In this document: one piece after another, positions 20,401-29,095 of the stretch
Numbering within the stretch: the first letter of the stretch is position 1
Layout of the letters: each line of letters opens with the position of its first letter
Assembly (NCBI GenBank): GCA_945860295.1
Contig: CAMAQH010000010.1
Location: 1 to 64,000 of the forward strand
Length of the DNA stretch: 64,000 nt
Direction of reading: 5' to 3'
From: Prosthecobacter debontii
GTDB lineage: Bacteria; Verrucomicrobiota; Verrucomicrobiia; Verrucomicrobiales; Verrucomicrobiaceae
Position numbers and translations under genes: made by a program
Notes under the pieces: generated by a model
Database searches by the model: none
Seen by the model: the letters and a program-made list of their open reading frames with translations, nothing else
Told to the model about the DNA's origin: nothing

Positions 20401-21066
20401 ATCAGGCTCACCAAACCGGCTTTGGATCTCCTTTGGCCCCGGCACGAGTGCATCCGGCAGTTCCTCGATCACGATATTTCGGAAGGCAATCTCCGCCTTG
20501 CACTTGCCATGGATTTGCAGAGCGATGTTGCCCTTCATCGCGATGCCCGGCTCGCGCTCCGTATAGTCCACCGTGCGCACGCCATTCACTCTGATCTGGA
20601 TACGCTGATCCTCCACCAGGATCTCATGCGTGTTCCACTCACCGGGCTTTTCCGCGCTCTTGATCAGCTCCTCCACAGGCTTCGCCAGCATCGTCTTGCG
20701 CCGTGACTCATCATACAAACAGCCGCTGTAGCCCGCACCGATGTCCGCCTGGTAGCCAAACATTTCGTTCGGCGGTTCCTTGATCCGCACACTGCGAAAC
20801 TGCACACCACCATTCACAAACCCCTCCGTGCCCGCCAGTTTGTACTCCAGCTTCAGACGGAAGTTTCGATACGGCTTCTTAGTCGCCAGGAATTCATTCT
20901 GCGAATTCCCCTCCAGCGAACCGCCCATAATCACCCCATCAACGATGCGCCAGACCTTTGTCGTCTCCCCTTCCCAACCGTTAAAAGTCTTGCCATCAAA
21001 CAGTGGCACAGGGGCAGCAGTGACCGTGGAAACAAGCAGCAAAGAATAGAAAAGAGACTTCATCAT
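17449..21066 (-). CDS. Multidomain DUF1080 / SGNH / PVC-type haem-binding / cytochrome c fusion protein
   Basis: About 1205 residues from the ATG at 21064-21066 (a GTG four codons upstream is less likely), with a signal peptide (MKSLFYSLLLVSTVTAA). Domains in order: DUF1080/3-keto-disaccharide hydrolase beta-sandwich (about 20-205, FDGKTFNGWEGE); an SGNH/GDSL-like region (about 215-440, DNGLHLNEEGLRVVARLI); a PVC-type haem/membrane-bound dehydrogenase beta-propeller (about 530-890, with GLTMVQGVEPGDGGVYVCD and VDVSVGPDGAMYLCDW); a HEAT-like helical stretch (about 900-1080); and a C-terminal cytochrome c with LCLNCHQPEGKG as CxxCH and a late Met in PMPPMGLND. Probably a periplasmic carbohydrate-active electron-transfer protein; the substrate is unknown. 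Confidence 0.9.
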   Translation of the reverse strand: MMKSLFYSLLLVSTVTAAPVPLFDGKTFNGWEGETTKVWRIVDGVIMGGSLEGNSQNEFLATKKPYRNFRLKLEYKLAGTEGFVNGGVQFRSVRIKEPPNEMFGYQADIGAGYSGCLYDESRRKTMLAKPVEELIKSAEKPGEWNTHEILVEDQRIQIRVNGVRTVDYTEREPGIAMKGNIALQIHGKCKAEIAFRNIVIEELPDALVPGPKEIQSRFGEPDSATTVMVPFKDGKFEVSANEVIVMTGQTNLVREQKSGELEAVLTHALADKQPRFRSMAWEGDTVYEQWRDLNFGDWKSQLDATGAGMVMAQFGQVEAFDGKARLAEFASAYHRLLDQFRGRTPRLVLISPMPFAKPVASHAPDLTKRNEDVAAYANAVREVAKQRGAIFVDLFTPLSKRGKDEPRLTDNGLHLNEEGLRVVARLIAAQLGVSASEADDLTAMKEAIVEKNRLWFDCWRPANWSFVYGDRVTQMFGKPSVDAPSLRESFESHKPLIAKMDARIHALAKGRVEPVIAPAAASVASLPSVLSPEQQMAAFTVAEGYEMNLFASEEQGVAKPTQFSWDERGRLYVACSPTYPQALPGVKPSDFILVLEDTDGDGKADKSTRFAEGLTMVQGVEPGDGGVYVCDFDQLLHLKDTNGDGKADVKRVLFSGFGIGDTHQLVNSICHGPDGTLWFTQGLHAFSRVETAHGLAVLEKAGVWRFNTRTQKMEGFFNGGKAGHNCWGVAFDDYNQVFHKSGDRPVGYFSTPGLIAMKDPDEYHPTGALFDSNPKTNSLEIIGTKALPDNIQGCALIGGYFGSVVELHRFEDDGSGFKTTQLPKLVTSSDTSFRPVDVSVGPDGAMYLCDWFNPVIGHYQASYADPRRDRSHGRVWRITAKGRASVKQPKLADMKPAELLEQLRSPERWTRYQVKRLLFDGPTNDVISACDAFIAKNDDERLLMEVCGVYESHQIVNSTLLKRLLAAKEGRVRAYGARVVGAWGDRLPDTLTLLAKAAQDDQPRVRLEAVVASARVSKPETVEIAVQVLDHPMDKFIDYSLRQAVRALQPHWQPVLARLSFGGKTAQADYVKKIASAAPAVAHPGKIVYDALCLNCHQPEGKGLPGIYPSMAESDWVKGDPERLIKIVLHGLQGPITVNGVEFKQLAAIPMPPMGLNDEQMADVLSYVRANFGNQSRAVKTDDVKQVRNAVADRVGFWTESELKR

Positions 21067-21251
21067 ATAGGGTAGCACTCAACGTAGCTGACCAAAGATT
21101 TTCACCAACGAGTTTTCTATTATCCAGCATGTCCATCTTCTGCACCCTACCCATATTTTAGTCATTCGACACAGAGTCCTCAGTCGACACGCAAACCTAG
21201 TCCTAGCCCATGTGGCTCAAGAATGGCTCACTGACGCTTCGCGATATTCCT

Positions 21252-21962
21252 TTAACTGATCAGCAGTAGCCGCACGGGATCAGCGAGCTGCGTCTCTGGC
21301 GCGCGGTGGATGCAGGGGGGCACGGGGCTGCCGGGGTAATCGGTGGCAATGCGCCAGAGATTGCTTAAACCAAAGCTGAATGGCTGCGCCTGTGGCAGGG
21401 CGGCGTAGTGCAGGTCGTAGCAGTTTTCATTCAAGTACACCTGGAAATCAGTGTCATCTTTGCCGCCGTAGAGCCTCAGGAGTTCGGCACGAGTTTCGGG
21501 GATGTCCACACGCCGCTGCGCTTGATCATTGCGCAGTCCTTCACTCACAGCCCCGTGGTAAGTACAAAGCCAAGTGTCAGCCTGCACGGTGGCGCTATCG
21601 ACATGGAAGGATAAGACATCTGTGGCCACTGGACCTGGTTCTTCATCGCGCGGATAACCGTTGATGCAGTTCAGCACGGGATCGAGGTCGTGCTCACGGA
21701 GCAGTCGCTGGTCGGCTAAAAGTATCTCGACGGCGACTCGACCCGCTGCGCTCACGGGCAGGGCCTGAAGTCGCTCATCATCCAGAGTGGTGATCCCCTG
21801 CTCTGCTGCCAGAAGCTCCACCACTTCAGCAAAATCACCCGCCAGCGTGCGCGGCCAGCAGAGGGCATTCACGCCGTCTGCGAAAGGTGTCGTGATGAGT
21901 TCATGGAAGCTGCTCACCCGCCTGATGCGCGGGTAGTCGAGGGGCAGGCTGAGCGGCGTCAT
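21252..21962 (-). CDS. DUF1826-like protein
   Basis: 236 residues, cytosolic by appearance. The arrangement with a central HVDSATVQADTWLCTYHGAVSEGLRNDQ segment and a C-terminal PPCIHRAPETQLADPVRLLLIS resembles the DUF1826 family (HVD...LCTYxGPGTxW... and HRxP...RLLLTLD). The fit is by memory of motifs only. Function is unknown; some DUF1826 genes occur near zinc-homeostasis genes. It lies 25 bp downstream of the aldehyde dehydrogenase gene on the same strand and is probably co-transcribed with it. Confidence 0.55.
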   Translation of the reverse strand: MTPLSLPLDYPRIRRVSSFHELITTPFADGVNALCWPRTLAGDFAEVVELLAAEQGITTLDDERLQALPVSAAGRVAVEILLADQRLLREHDLDPVLNCINGYPRDEEPGPVATDVLSFHVDSATVQADTWLCTYHGAVSEGLRNDQAQRRVDIPETRAELLRLYGGKDDTDFQVYLNENCYDLHYAALPQAQPFSFGLSNLWRIATDYPGSPVPPCIHRAPETQLADPVRLLLIS

Positions 21963-21987
21963 GCGCTAGGCAAACAAAAGGCGCAAC

Positions 21988-23577
21988 TCACACGGCAGCG
22001 CGCGTCAGCGTGCTATCGACGAGGCGCATGGCACCAGCGTTGTTGGCATTTTGTAGCGGAGCGGGCAGGCAATCATCTGGGAAGCCCTGATAACAAACCG
22101 GACGAACGAAGCGGTAGATGCTGCCCGTGCCGATGCTGGTGAAGAAGCTGTGGCTGGCCGCTGGATAAGGGCCGCCATGATGCATCGATGCGCATGGCTC
22201 AATGCCTGTGCCGAAGCCATTGAAGATGATGCGGCCTGCCTTGCGCTCCAGCACGCGGACGAGTGCTGCGTATTCGCGCAAATCTTCGGTTGTGCCGTGA
22301 ATGGCGGCGGTGAGTTGGCCTTCGAGACCGCGCGCAAAGGTGAGCATTTCCTCCAGCGAATCCGCAGCAGCGACGATAGAACAGGGACCAAAGACCTCGC
22401 GCTGGAGTTCTTCATTCGACTCCAGGACATCGAGCGTGGTGGTGAAGATGCGGCAGGCAGCTTGAGAAGCTTCGTTGTTAGGCTCAGCAGCGGATTGCCC
22501 GGCAAGTTTGAGTCCCTCAATCGTGCTCCACACGGCGGTGCCGGCTTCAAATGTTTCGCAGATACCACGGTGCAGCATGGTCTGTGGCGCGACCTTTTGA
22601 GCACCCTCACCTGCGCTATGAATGAAGGTGTTGAGGTCCGCACCTTTGATACCAAGCACGACGGCTGGATTTGTGCAAAACTGCCCCACGCCCATGGTCA
22701 CTGCTCCGATGTAGCCTTCGGCAATTTTAGCGGCGCGCTCCTTCAATGCGCCGGGCAGAAGGAAGACCGGATTGATGGAGCCCATCTCGCCATAGAACGG
22801 GATCGGATGCGGACGCGCGGCAGCGACATCCATCATGGCACGACCACCTTTGAGCGAGCCTGTGAAAGCCACGGCCTGAGTCAGCGGATGCTTCACCAGC
22901 TCAGTGCCGATGTCATGACAGCGGCCATGCAGCATGGAGAAGCAACCATCTGGCAGACCCGCTTTACGCAGAGCATTGAAGACGGCTCGGGAAAGCATTT
23001 CACAAGTGCCGGGGTGTGCCTGATGCGCTTTCACCACGACTGGGCAGCCTGAAGCCAGCGCGCTAACCGTGTCAGTGCCGACCACGCCGATGGCGAAAGG
23101 AAAATTACTCGCACCAAAGACGACCACAGGGCCGATTGGCAGCAAGACGCGGCGAACATCTGGCTTCGGCGCGGGTACACGATCTGGGAGAGGTAGGTCG
23201 ATACTCATCTGCGCCCACGAACCCTCACGGATCAGCGCGGCAAACATCTTGCACTGACCGATAGCGCGACCGCGCTCGCCAGTGAGACGAGCCATGGGCA
23301 ATGCCGTTTCCTGATGGGCACGCTCAAGCAAGGCATCACCCAACGCCATGATTTCATCCGCCAGATGATCGAGCAAAGCGGCGCGAGTTTCAGCCGAGGC
23401 CATGCGCAACGAATCAAAAGCACCGTCAGCGGCTTGCAGAGCTTCATCTGCCAGATCAGCCGTGGCTTCACCAAAGAAGGGTTCCAGCTTTTGATTCGTC
23501 GTCGGATTCATGGCCTGAAATGGCGCGTGATCGGCGGCGGCTTCGCGACCTGCGATGAGATGATGTCCGGTGAGCAT
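21988..23577 (-). CDS. NADP-type aldehyde dehydrogenase, alpha-ketoglutarate-semialdehyde dehydrogenase-like
   Basis: 529 residues from the ATG at 23575-23577 (MLTGHHLIAGRE); the longer GTG-started frame adds an unconvincing leader. The sequence follows the KGSADH/2,5-dioxovalerate dehydrogenase branch of the ALDH superfamily: GERGRAIGQCKMFAALIREGSW, PIGPVVVFGASNFPFAIGVVG, VVKAHQAHPGTCE and GSLKGGRAM. The general-base Glu is in GEMGSINPVF and the catalytic Cys in GQFCTNPAVVLG. The family oxidises 2-oxoglutarate semialdehyde to 2-oxoglutarate at the end of sugar-acid or hydroxyproline breakdown. It faces a divergent MFS transporter, suggesting a shared sugar-acid or dicarboxylate pathway; this link is inferred. 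Confidence 0.9.
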   Translation of the reverse strand: MLTGHHLIAGREAAADHAPFQAMNPTTNQKLEPFFGEATADLADEALQAADGAFDSLRMASAETRAALLDHLADEIMALGDALLERAHQETALPMARLTGERGRAIGQCKMFAALIREGSWAQMSIDLPLPDRVPAPKPDVRRVLLPIGPVVVFGASNFPFAIGVVGTDTVSALASGCPVVVKAHQAHPGTCEMLSRAVFNALRKAGLPDGCFSMLHGRCHDIGTELVKHPLTQAVAFTGSLKGGRAMMDVAAARPHPIPFYGEMGSINPVFLLPGALKERAAKIAEGYIGAVTMGVGQFCTNPAVVLGIKGADLNTFIHSAGEGAQKVAPQTMLHRGICETFEAGTAVWSTIEGLKLAGQSAAEPNNEASQAACRIFTTTLDVLESNEELQREVFGPCSIVAAADSLEEMLTFARGLEGQLTAAIHGTTEDLREYAALVRVLERKAGRIIFNGFGTGIEPCASMHHGGPYPAASHSFFTSIGTGSIYRFVRPVCYQGFPDDCLPAPLQNANNAGAMRLVDSTLTRAAV

Positions 23578-23684
23578 AAGAGTGGAAAAGAAGGGTTTAA
23601 ACGGGCGTGAGTGGTAGAGGCAAAAGCCGAAGGCGTCCACTGCGTCTTCAGTGTGCGGACACGATGGTAGATCATGGCCAGAGT

Positions 23685-23760
23685 TACAGGATTACACGAT
23701 TCACAGGATGAGCAGGATTTTTTCAGACCTGTCAATCCTGCCAATCATGTTAATTCTGTA
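23685..23760. repeat. Imperfect inverted-repeat intergenic element
   Basis: Two arms of about 31 bases face each other across a short T-rich spacer: the left arm starts TACAGGATTACACGATTCA and the right arm, read in reverse complement, TACAGAATTAACATGATTG. Both contain repeated CAGGATT units. The structure lies between the divergent aldehyde dehydrogenase and MFS genes. It resembles dispersed palindromic intergenic elements (REP/MITE-like) but no second copy with this core is seen in the window. Confidence 0.6.
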
Positions 23761-23849
23761 GCAATCAAGTTCAGCCATTCGCTATTTCCCCTTCCCTTCT
23801 TAGCGAGCCTCTGAATAATCCGCGCCGCGCTCTGCGTTCTTTCCCGCTC

Positions 23850-25403
23850 ATGTCCACACCTGCTACTTCTCCATCCCCTGCCGCACGTCGCGGTTACATC
23901 GCCGCCCTCGTCGCCGCCTTTCTTGGCTGGCTCTTTGATGGATTTGAAATGGGGCTTTTCCCACTGATCGGCAAGCCGGCTTTGCAGGATCTGTTGCCGG
24001 ACGCGACACCGCTAGTGCAGGGGCAATGGTTCACGGTCATCATCGCCGTCTTCCTCGTCGGTGCAGCCACGGGCGGTGTGCTATTCGGTTGGTTAGGAGA
24101 TAGGATCGGGCGCGTGAAAGCCATGGCATTAGCCATCTTCACCTTTGCCATTTTCACTGGGCTATGTGCCTTTGTCACAGAAGCTTGGCAGTTCGCGGGA
24201 CTGCGCTTCATCGCCTCACTCGGCATGGGTGGCGAGTGGTCACTGGGTGTGGCATTGGTGAATGAACTGTGGGCAGGTCGCAACCGCGCCTGGATCGCTG
24301 GCATGATAGGTGCAGCATCAAACATTGGCTTCCTGCTCACGGGCATTCTCAGCCTCAAGCTGAATGCCTCCATCGAATCCGTGACTGGGATGCTGGGCAG
24401 TCTGGGCTTGAGCCAAAGCACGGCTGACTTCCTGCTGCACAATCGTGCATGGCGATTCATCGCGGTCAGCGGCGCGCTGCCTGCACTGATCAATTTCTTC
24501 ATCCTCATCTTCGTGCCCGAATCCCATAAGTGGGAGGAAGAGAAGGCTTCTGGCAAGACCTCGCACTGGGCCACTTGGGATCTGCTGGGCGTGCTGCTCG
24601 CAGCCACGGTGGCCATGGTCATCATCTATGTATGGTCGCCGATGACGACGATCAGTGCGCCTATCGCAGGCGTGATCACCGTCGTGGGTTTAGTCATCGC
24701 CATGTGGGGCTATCTGCATCCCGTGCGGCAATACATGAGTCGTTTTGCGGCTACGCAAAAGACGGACTCGGGTGAGCACAAAGCGGTGCTTCGTAATCTA
24801 GTCATCGGCGCAGGACTGGCCTCCGTGGCTCTGCTCGGCACCTGGGGTTCCGTGCAGCAAGCGGCGAAGTGGTCCAGCGGTCTTCTGCCAAAAGGCAGCA
24901 CGATCCCGATCATCGAATACACCGTCATCGCCACCGCTCTGGGTGCAATCCTGATCTCACTCATCACGCCTCTCATTGCCGACAAACTGGGACGCCGCTT
25001 CACCTATACTTTGCTCTGCGCGCTCAGCCTCGGCGGAGCCATCGCCTTCTTCCAGACCAATCACCCCTTTGCTGATGGCACCATTTCCACTTGGTTCTAT
25101 ATCAGTGCGTTCCTGCTCGGCGGACTCACCGCGTCTTTCTATGGCTTCTTCCCGCTCTACTTTCCTGAGCTGTTCCCGACAAGTGTCCGCGCCACAGGCC
25201 AGGGTTTCTGCTTCAACTTCGGTCGCCTCGTTGCAGCCATTGGGGCGCTACAGCTGGCCAACCTGACCCGGCTATTCGCCGGCGATAACCTCACGCAGTT
25301 CCAGATGGAATCGAACGCCTACTCAGTCCTGTCATGCATCTACCTCGTGGGGATGGTGCTAATCTGGTTTGCACCTGAAACCAAGGGCCGTGCTCTAAGC
25401 TGA
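23850..25403 (+). CDS. Major facilitator superfamily transporter (sugar/organic-acid type)
   Basis: 517 residues with about 12 hydrophobic segments. The loop 2-3 signature GWLGDRIGRVKAM and the family-typical FIASLGMGGEWSLGVALVNELW place it near the metabolite:H+ symporter/sialate-type MFS carriers. The C-terminal half has the matching ADKLGRRFTYTLL and FPTSVRATGQGFCFNFGRLVAA, followed by APETKGRALS. It also carries a longer insert between helices 6 and 7 than most MFS proteins. The substrate cannot be read from sequence; the divergent KGSADH gene suggests a sugar acid or dicarboxylate. Confidence 0.88.
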   Translation: MSTPATSPSPAARRGYIAALVAAFLGWLFDGFEMGLFPLIGKPALQDLLPDATPLVQGQWFTVIIAVFLVGAATGGVLFGWLGDRIGRVKAMALAIFTFAIFTGLCAFVTEAWQFAGLRFIASLGMGGEWSLGVALVNELWAGRNRAWIAGMIGAASNIGFLLTGILSLKLNASIESVTGMLGSLGLSQSTADFLLHNRAWRFIAVSGALPALINFFILIFVPESHKWEEEKASGKTSHWATWDLLGVLLAATVAMVIIYVWSPMTTISAPIAGVITVVGLVIAMWGYLHPVRQYMSRFAATQKTDSGEHKAVLRNLVIGAGLASVALLGTWGSVQQAAKWSSGLLPKGSTIPIIEYTVIATALGAILISLITPLIADKLGRRFTYTLLCALSLGGAIAFFQTNHPFADGTISTWFYISAFLLGGLTASFYGFFPLYFPELFPTSVRATGQGFCFNFGRLVAAIGALQLANLTRLFAGDNLTQFQMESNAYSVLSCIYLVGMVLIWFAPETKGRALS

Positions 25404-25579
25404 GGTCTTTGATCCGCGTATCAGAATCCCATTTGCCTTCGGTTGTGCAGCCCTGAGCTGTTTTAAAATCCATCGAAACGTGTGGTTCCACACCGGGCGT
25501 CCTTGCAAAGCCCTGCTTGCCGTACAAAATCGCCCGCTTACTTCAGCCGCCTCCATTTCTCTTTCCCCAATCCACTGCC

Positions 25580-28500
25580 ATGCCCAAGAAACTCGCCACC
25601 GCCTCCACGATCCGCCCCATCAAAAAACTGATGGTCGCGAACCGCTCTGAAATCGCCATTCGCGTCATGCGTGCGGCCACTGAGCTGGGTTTGAAAACGG
25701 TGGGAATCTACGCGGCAGAGGACCGCTTTTGCCCGCATCGCTTCAAGGCGGACGAGGCCTACGAGCTGAACAAGGCCAAGGGGCCGCTCGGGGCCTATCT
25801 CGACATTGAGGGCATCGTCGCCATCGCGAAAGAGAAAGGCGTGGACGCCATCCATCCGGGTTACGGATTCCTCAGCGAGAACCCAGCTTTCGCTCAAGCT
25901 TGCGCAGACGCTGGCATCATCTTCATCGGACCCGAAGCGAAAATTCTCGACATGATGGGCGACAAGACCGCCGCGCGAAACATCGCCCGCAAGCTCAAGG
26001 TCTCCATCCTCGAAGGTACGGACGAGCCGGTCAGTGATCGCAAAGAAGCCATCACTGCTGCGAAGAAGATCGGCTTTCCCCTGATCATTAAAGCAGCCTT
26101 CGGCGGCGGCGGTCGTGGGATGCGCGTCGTGCGTGAAGCGAAGGATTTGGAGAAGCTGCTCGATGAAGCGCAGACAGAAGCGCTGCGCTCCTTTGGCAAT
26201 GGCGCGGTGTTTTTGGAAAAGTTCGTCGGCAAGGCGAAGCACATCGAAGTACAGATCCTCGCCGACAAACACGGCACTGTGCTGCATTTGCATGAGCGCG
26301 ACTGCTCCGTGCAACGCCGCCATCAAAAGGTGATCGAGCAGGCGCCAAGCTATGGCGTGAAGCAGAGTGTCATCGACGGCCTGTGTGATGCGGCCGTGAA
26401 GCTGGCGCGTGAGGTGAACTACACGCACGCCGGGACCGTCGAGTTCCTCGTCGATCATGAGACGGGCGAGTGGTTCTTCATCGAGATGAATCCACGTATC
26501 CAAGTCGAGCATACCGTGACGGAAGAGATCACCGGCATCGATATCGTGCGCAGTCAGATCCTCATAGCGCAGGGTTATCAGATGCATGAAGAGCCGCTCG
26601 GACTGCCACCCCAGGAGAAGATTGAGAAGAGTGGTTTCGCCATCCAATGCCGTATTACCACGGAAGATCCCGAGAACGGCTTCACGCCCGACTTTGGCAA
26701 GATCCTCAACTACCGCAGCCCCGGCGGTTTCGGCGTTCGCCTCGACGGAGCGATGGGCGCGACCAACTCTGTCATCACGCCTTATTATGACTCCATGCTG
26801 GTGAAGATGACCGTCTTTGCACGAACTTATCAGCAGGCACTTGATCGCATGGATCGTGGTCTGCGTGAGTTCCGTATTCGCGGTGTGAAGACCAACATCC
26901 CGTTCCTCATGAACGTGGTGCATCATGAGGAGTTCAAAGCTGGTCAGGCCACCACGCGCTTCATCGACAACAACCCAGACTTGCTCAAGTTCGTCGCCCG
27001 CAAAGACCGCGCCACCAAGCTGCTGAACTACCTGGCCGACACCATCGTTAACGGTAACCCATTCGCCAAAGGTCACCAGATCAGCAAGGCATTCACCGCA
27101 CCGCCGATTCCGAAATGGGATCACCGCATCGCACCCGCGAATGGCACCAAGCAGCTACTCACCGAGATGGGGCCTGAGAAGTTCTGCAAAGACTGGATCG
27201 CCAAACAGAAAAAGCTTCTGATCACCGACACCACCATGCGTGACGCGCATCAGTCACTGTTAGCCACACGCATGAGAACCTTTGACATGACCACCGTGGC
27301 AGATGCCGTGGCGCGTCGCACGCCGGATCTGTTCTCATTGGAAATGTGGGGCGGTGCCACCTTCGATGTCACCATGCGCTTCCTCCGTGAAGACCCGTGG
27401 GCGCGGCTACGCGACATCCGCACCCGAGTGCCGAACATTCTTTTGCAGATGCTCTTCCGTGGCAGCAATGCCGTCGGTTACACAAACTACCCCGACAACG
27501 TGGTGAAGGGCTTCATCAAACATGCCGCCGAGAACGGCATGGACATCTTCCGCATCTTTGATTCGCTGAACTACCTACCGAACCTCACCGCCGCCATGCA
27601 GGCTGTGCGTGAAGATACGAAGTCCATCTGCGAAGGCACTCTCTGCTACACCGGCGACATCCTCGATCCGAAGCGCGACAAGTATGACCTCAAGTACTAC
27701 GTCCGCCTCGCCAAAGAGCTGGAGAAGATGGGCGCGCACATGCTCTGCATCAAAGATATGGCCGGCCTCGTGCGTCCCTTTGCTGCGAAGAAGCTCGTCA
27801 AAGCGCTCAAAGATGAAGTCGGCATACCGATTCACTTTCACACGCATGACACCAGCGGCCTGAACGCAGCCAGCATCATCGAAGCCGCCATCGCCGGTGT
27901 CGATGTCGCCGATGCCGCCATCGCATCCATGTCCGGCGGCACCAGCCAGCCGAACTTGAACTCCATCGTCGCCGCCATGCAGAACACTCCGCGCGATACC
28001 GGGCTTGATGTCGAGGCGCTGCAGGAGTTCAGCGACTACTGGGCCGCCGTGCGTGCCTTTTATAAACCCTTCGATACCAGCGAACCTTATGGCACCGCCG
28101 AAGTCTATCTCCACGAGATGCCCGGCGGCCAGTACACCAATCTCAAAGAGCAGGCCATCGGCATGGGACTCGGACCGCGCTGGCCGGAGATCGCCCACGC
28201 TTACGCTGAGGTGAACCAGCTCTGCGGCGACATCGTCAAAGTCACGCCATCCAGCAAAGTCGTCGGCGACCTCGCCATCGAGTGCGTCGCCCGTGGCGTG
28301 AAGCCTGGCGACATCTTCCAGCTCACCGGTACCAAGTGGAGCAAGGATGTCACCAGCATGTTTGAAGGCTGGTTAGGCGAACCCTTCTACGGCATGGAGC
28401 CTCAAAAAGCTGCAAACAGCCGCAAGAAGTGGAACGCCCTAGCTGACGCCATCGTCGGCAAAGGTGGCAAGCGCATCAAAGGCCGCCCCGGCACCCACGC

Positions 28501-29095
28501 TGCCAAGATCAAACTCAACGACGTGCGCGCCGAGCTGGAGCAGAAGCTCAAGAAAAAGCCCACCGAAGACGATGTCTGGAGCTACCTCATGTATCCCGAC
28601 GTCTTCCTGAAGTTCGCCGACTTTCGAAAGACCTATGGTGACATCGCCGCCCTGCCCACGCCCGCCTATTACTACGGCCTGCGTGACAAGGAGGAGATCA
28701 ACGTCACGCTTGAAGAAGGCAAGACCCTCTTCATCCGCCTGCTCAACATGACCGAACCTGACGCCGCCGGGCAGCAGACCGCCATCTTCGAACTCAATGG
28801 CTTCCCACGTCACACCACCGTGACCAACAAGTCACTCGCCGTGAACGCCGTCAGTAAAGTCAAAGCCGACCCTGCTGATCCAATGCAAGTCGGCGCCCCC
28901 ATGCCCGGCATGGTCGCCAGCATTGCTGTCACCATCGGCCAAAAGGTCAAAGAAGGCGAAACCCTCGTCACTCTCGAAGCCATGAAAATGTTCGCCGCCA
29001 TCAGCGCCCCCGCCTCCGGCACCGTCCAAGAGATCTGCATCAAGATCGGCGACAACGTCGAGAGCAAGGACTTGCTGGTGAGGCTGGGTAAGTGA
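25580..29095 (+). CDS. pyc: Pyruvate carboxylase
   Basis: 1171 residues from the ATG at 25580 (an upstream TTG would add 21 residues and is not needed). The enzyme converts pyruvate, bicarbonate and ATP to oxaloacetate. Biotin carboxylase occupies about residues 14-480 (LMVANRSEIAIRVMRAA, IHPGYGFLSENPAFA, the ATP-grasp glycine loop AFGGGGRGMRVV, FFIEMNPRIQVEHTVTEE). The carboxyltransferase TIM barrel is at about 550-820 (DTTMRDAHQSLLATR, LEMWGGATFDV, IHFHTHDTSG). It is followed by the PYC/OADA domain and a biotinyl domain with the biotinylated K1136 in EAMKM. It is the single-chain form, replenishing the TCA cycle. No pyc-linked regulator is visible. Confidence 0.97.
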   Translation: MPKKLATASTIRPIKKLMVANRSEIAIRVMRAATELGLKTVGIYAAEDRFCPHRFKADEAYELNKAKGPLGAYLDIEGIVAIAKEKGVDAIHPGYGFLSENPAFAQACADAGIIFIGPEAKILDMMGDKTAARNIARKLKVSILEGTDEPVSDRKEAITAAKKIGFPLIIKAAFGGGGRGMRVVREAKDLEKLLDEAQTEALRSFGNGAVFLEKFVGKAKHIEVQILADKHGTVLHLHERDCSVQRRHQKVIEQAPSYGVKQSVIDGLCDAAVKLAREVNYTHAGTVEFLVDHETGEWFFIEMNPRIQVEHTVTEEITGIDIVRSQILIAQGYQMHEEPLGLPPQEKIEKSGFAIQCRITTEDPENGFTPDFGKILNYRSPGGFGVRLDGAMGATNSVITPYYDSMLVKMTVFARTYQQALDRMDRGLREFRIRGVKTNIPFLMNVVHHEEFKAGQATTRFIDNNPDLLKFVARKDRATKLLNYLADTIVNGNPFAKGHQISKAFTAPPIPKWDHRIAPANGTKQLLTEMGPEKFCKDWIAKQKKLLITDTTMRDAHQSLLATRMRTFDMTTVADAVARRTPDLFSLEMWGGATFDVTMRFLREDPWARLRDIRTRVPNILLQMLFRGSNAVGYTNYPDNVVKGFIKHAAENGMDIFRIFDSLNYLPNLTAAMQAVREDTKSICEGTLCYTGDILDPKRDKYDLKYYVRLAKELEKMGAHMLCIKDMAGLVRPFAAKKLVKALKDEVGIPIHFHTHDTSGLNAASIIEAAIAGVDVADAAIASMSGGTSQPNLNSIVAAMQNTPRDTGLDVEALQEFSDYWAAVRAFYKPFDTSEPYGTAEVYLHEMPGGQYTNLKEQAIGMGLGPRWPEIAHAYAEVNQLCGDIVKVTPSSKVVGDLAIECVARGVKPGDIFQLTGTKWSKDVTSMFEGWLGEPFYGMEPQKAANSRKKWNALADAIVGKGGKRIKGRPGTHAAKIKLNDVRAELEQKLKKKPTEDDVWSYLMYPDVFLKFADFRKTYGDIAALPTPAYYYGLRDKEEINVTLEEGKTLFIRLLNMTEPDAAGQQTAIFELNGFPRHTTVTNKSLAVNAVSKVKADPADPMQVGAPMPGMVASIAVTIGQKVKEGETLVTLEAMKMFAAISAPASGTVQEICIKIGDNVESKDLLVRLGK

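Noticed and set aside
23577-23640. N-terminal extension of the aldehyde dehydrogenase from a GTG start
   Set aside because: The family begins at MLTGHHLIAGRE; the extension is rich in aromatic and Cys residues and lacks a family match.
25538-27124. Long minus-strand frame opposite pyruvate carboxylase
   Set aside because: A shadow produced by the codon bias of the real gene on the other strand; it shows no family motif and covers well-known domains of pyc.
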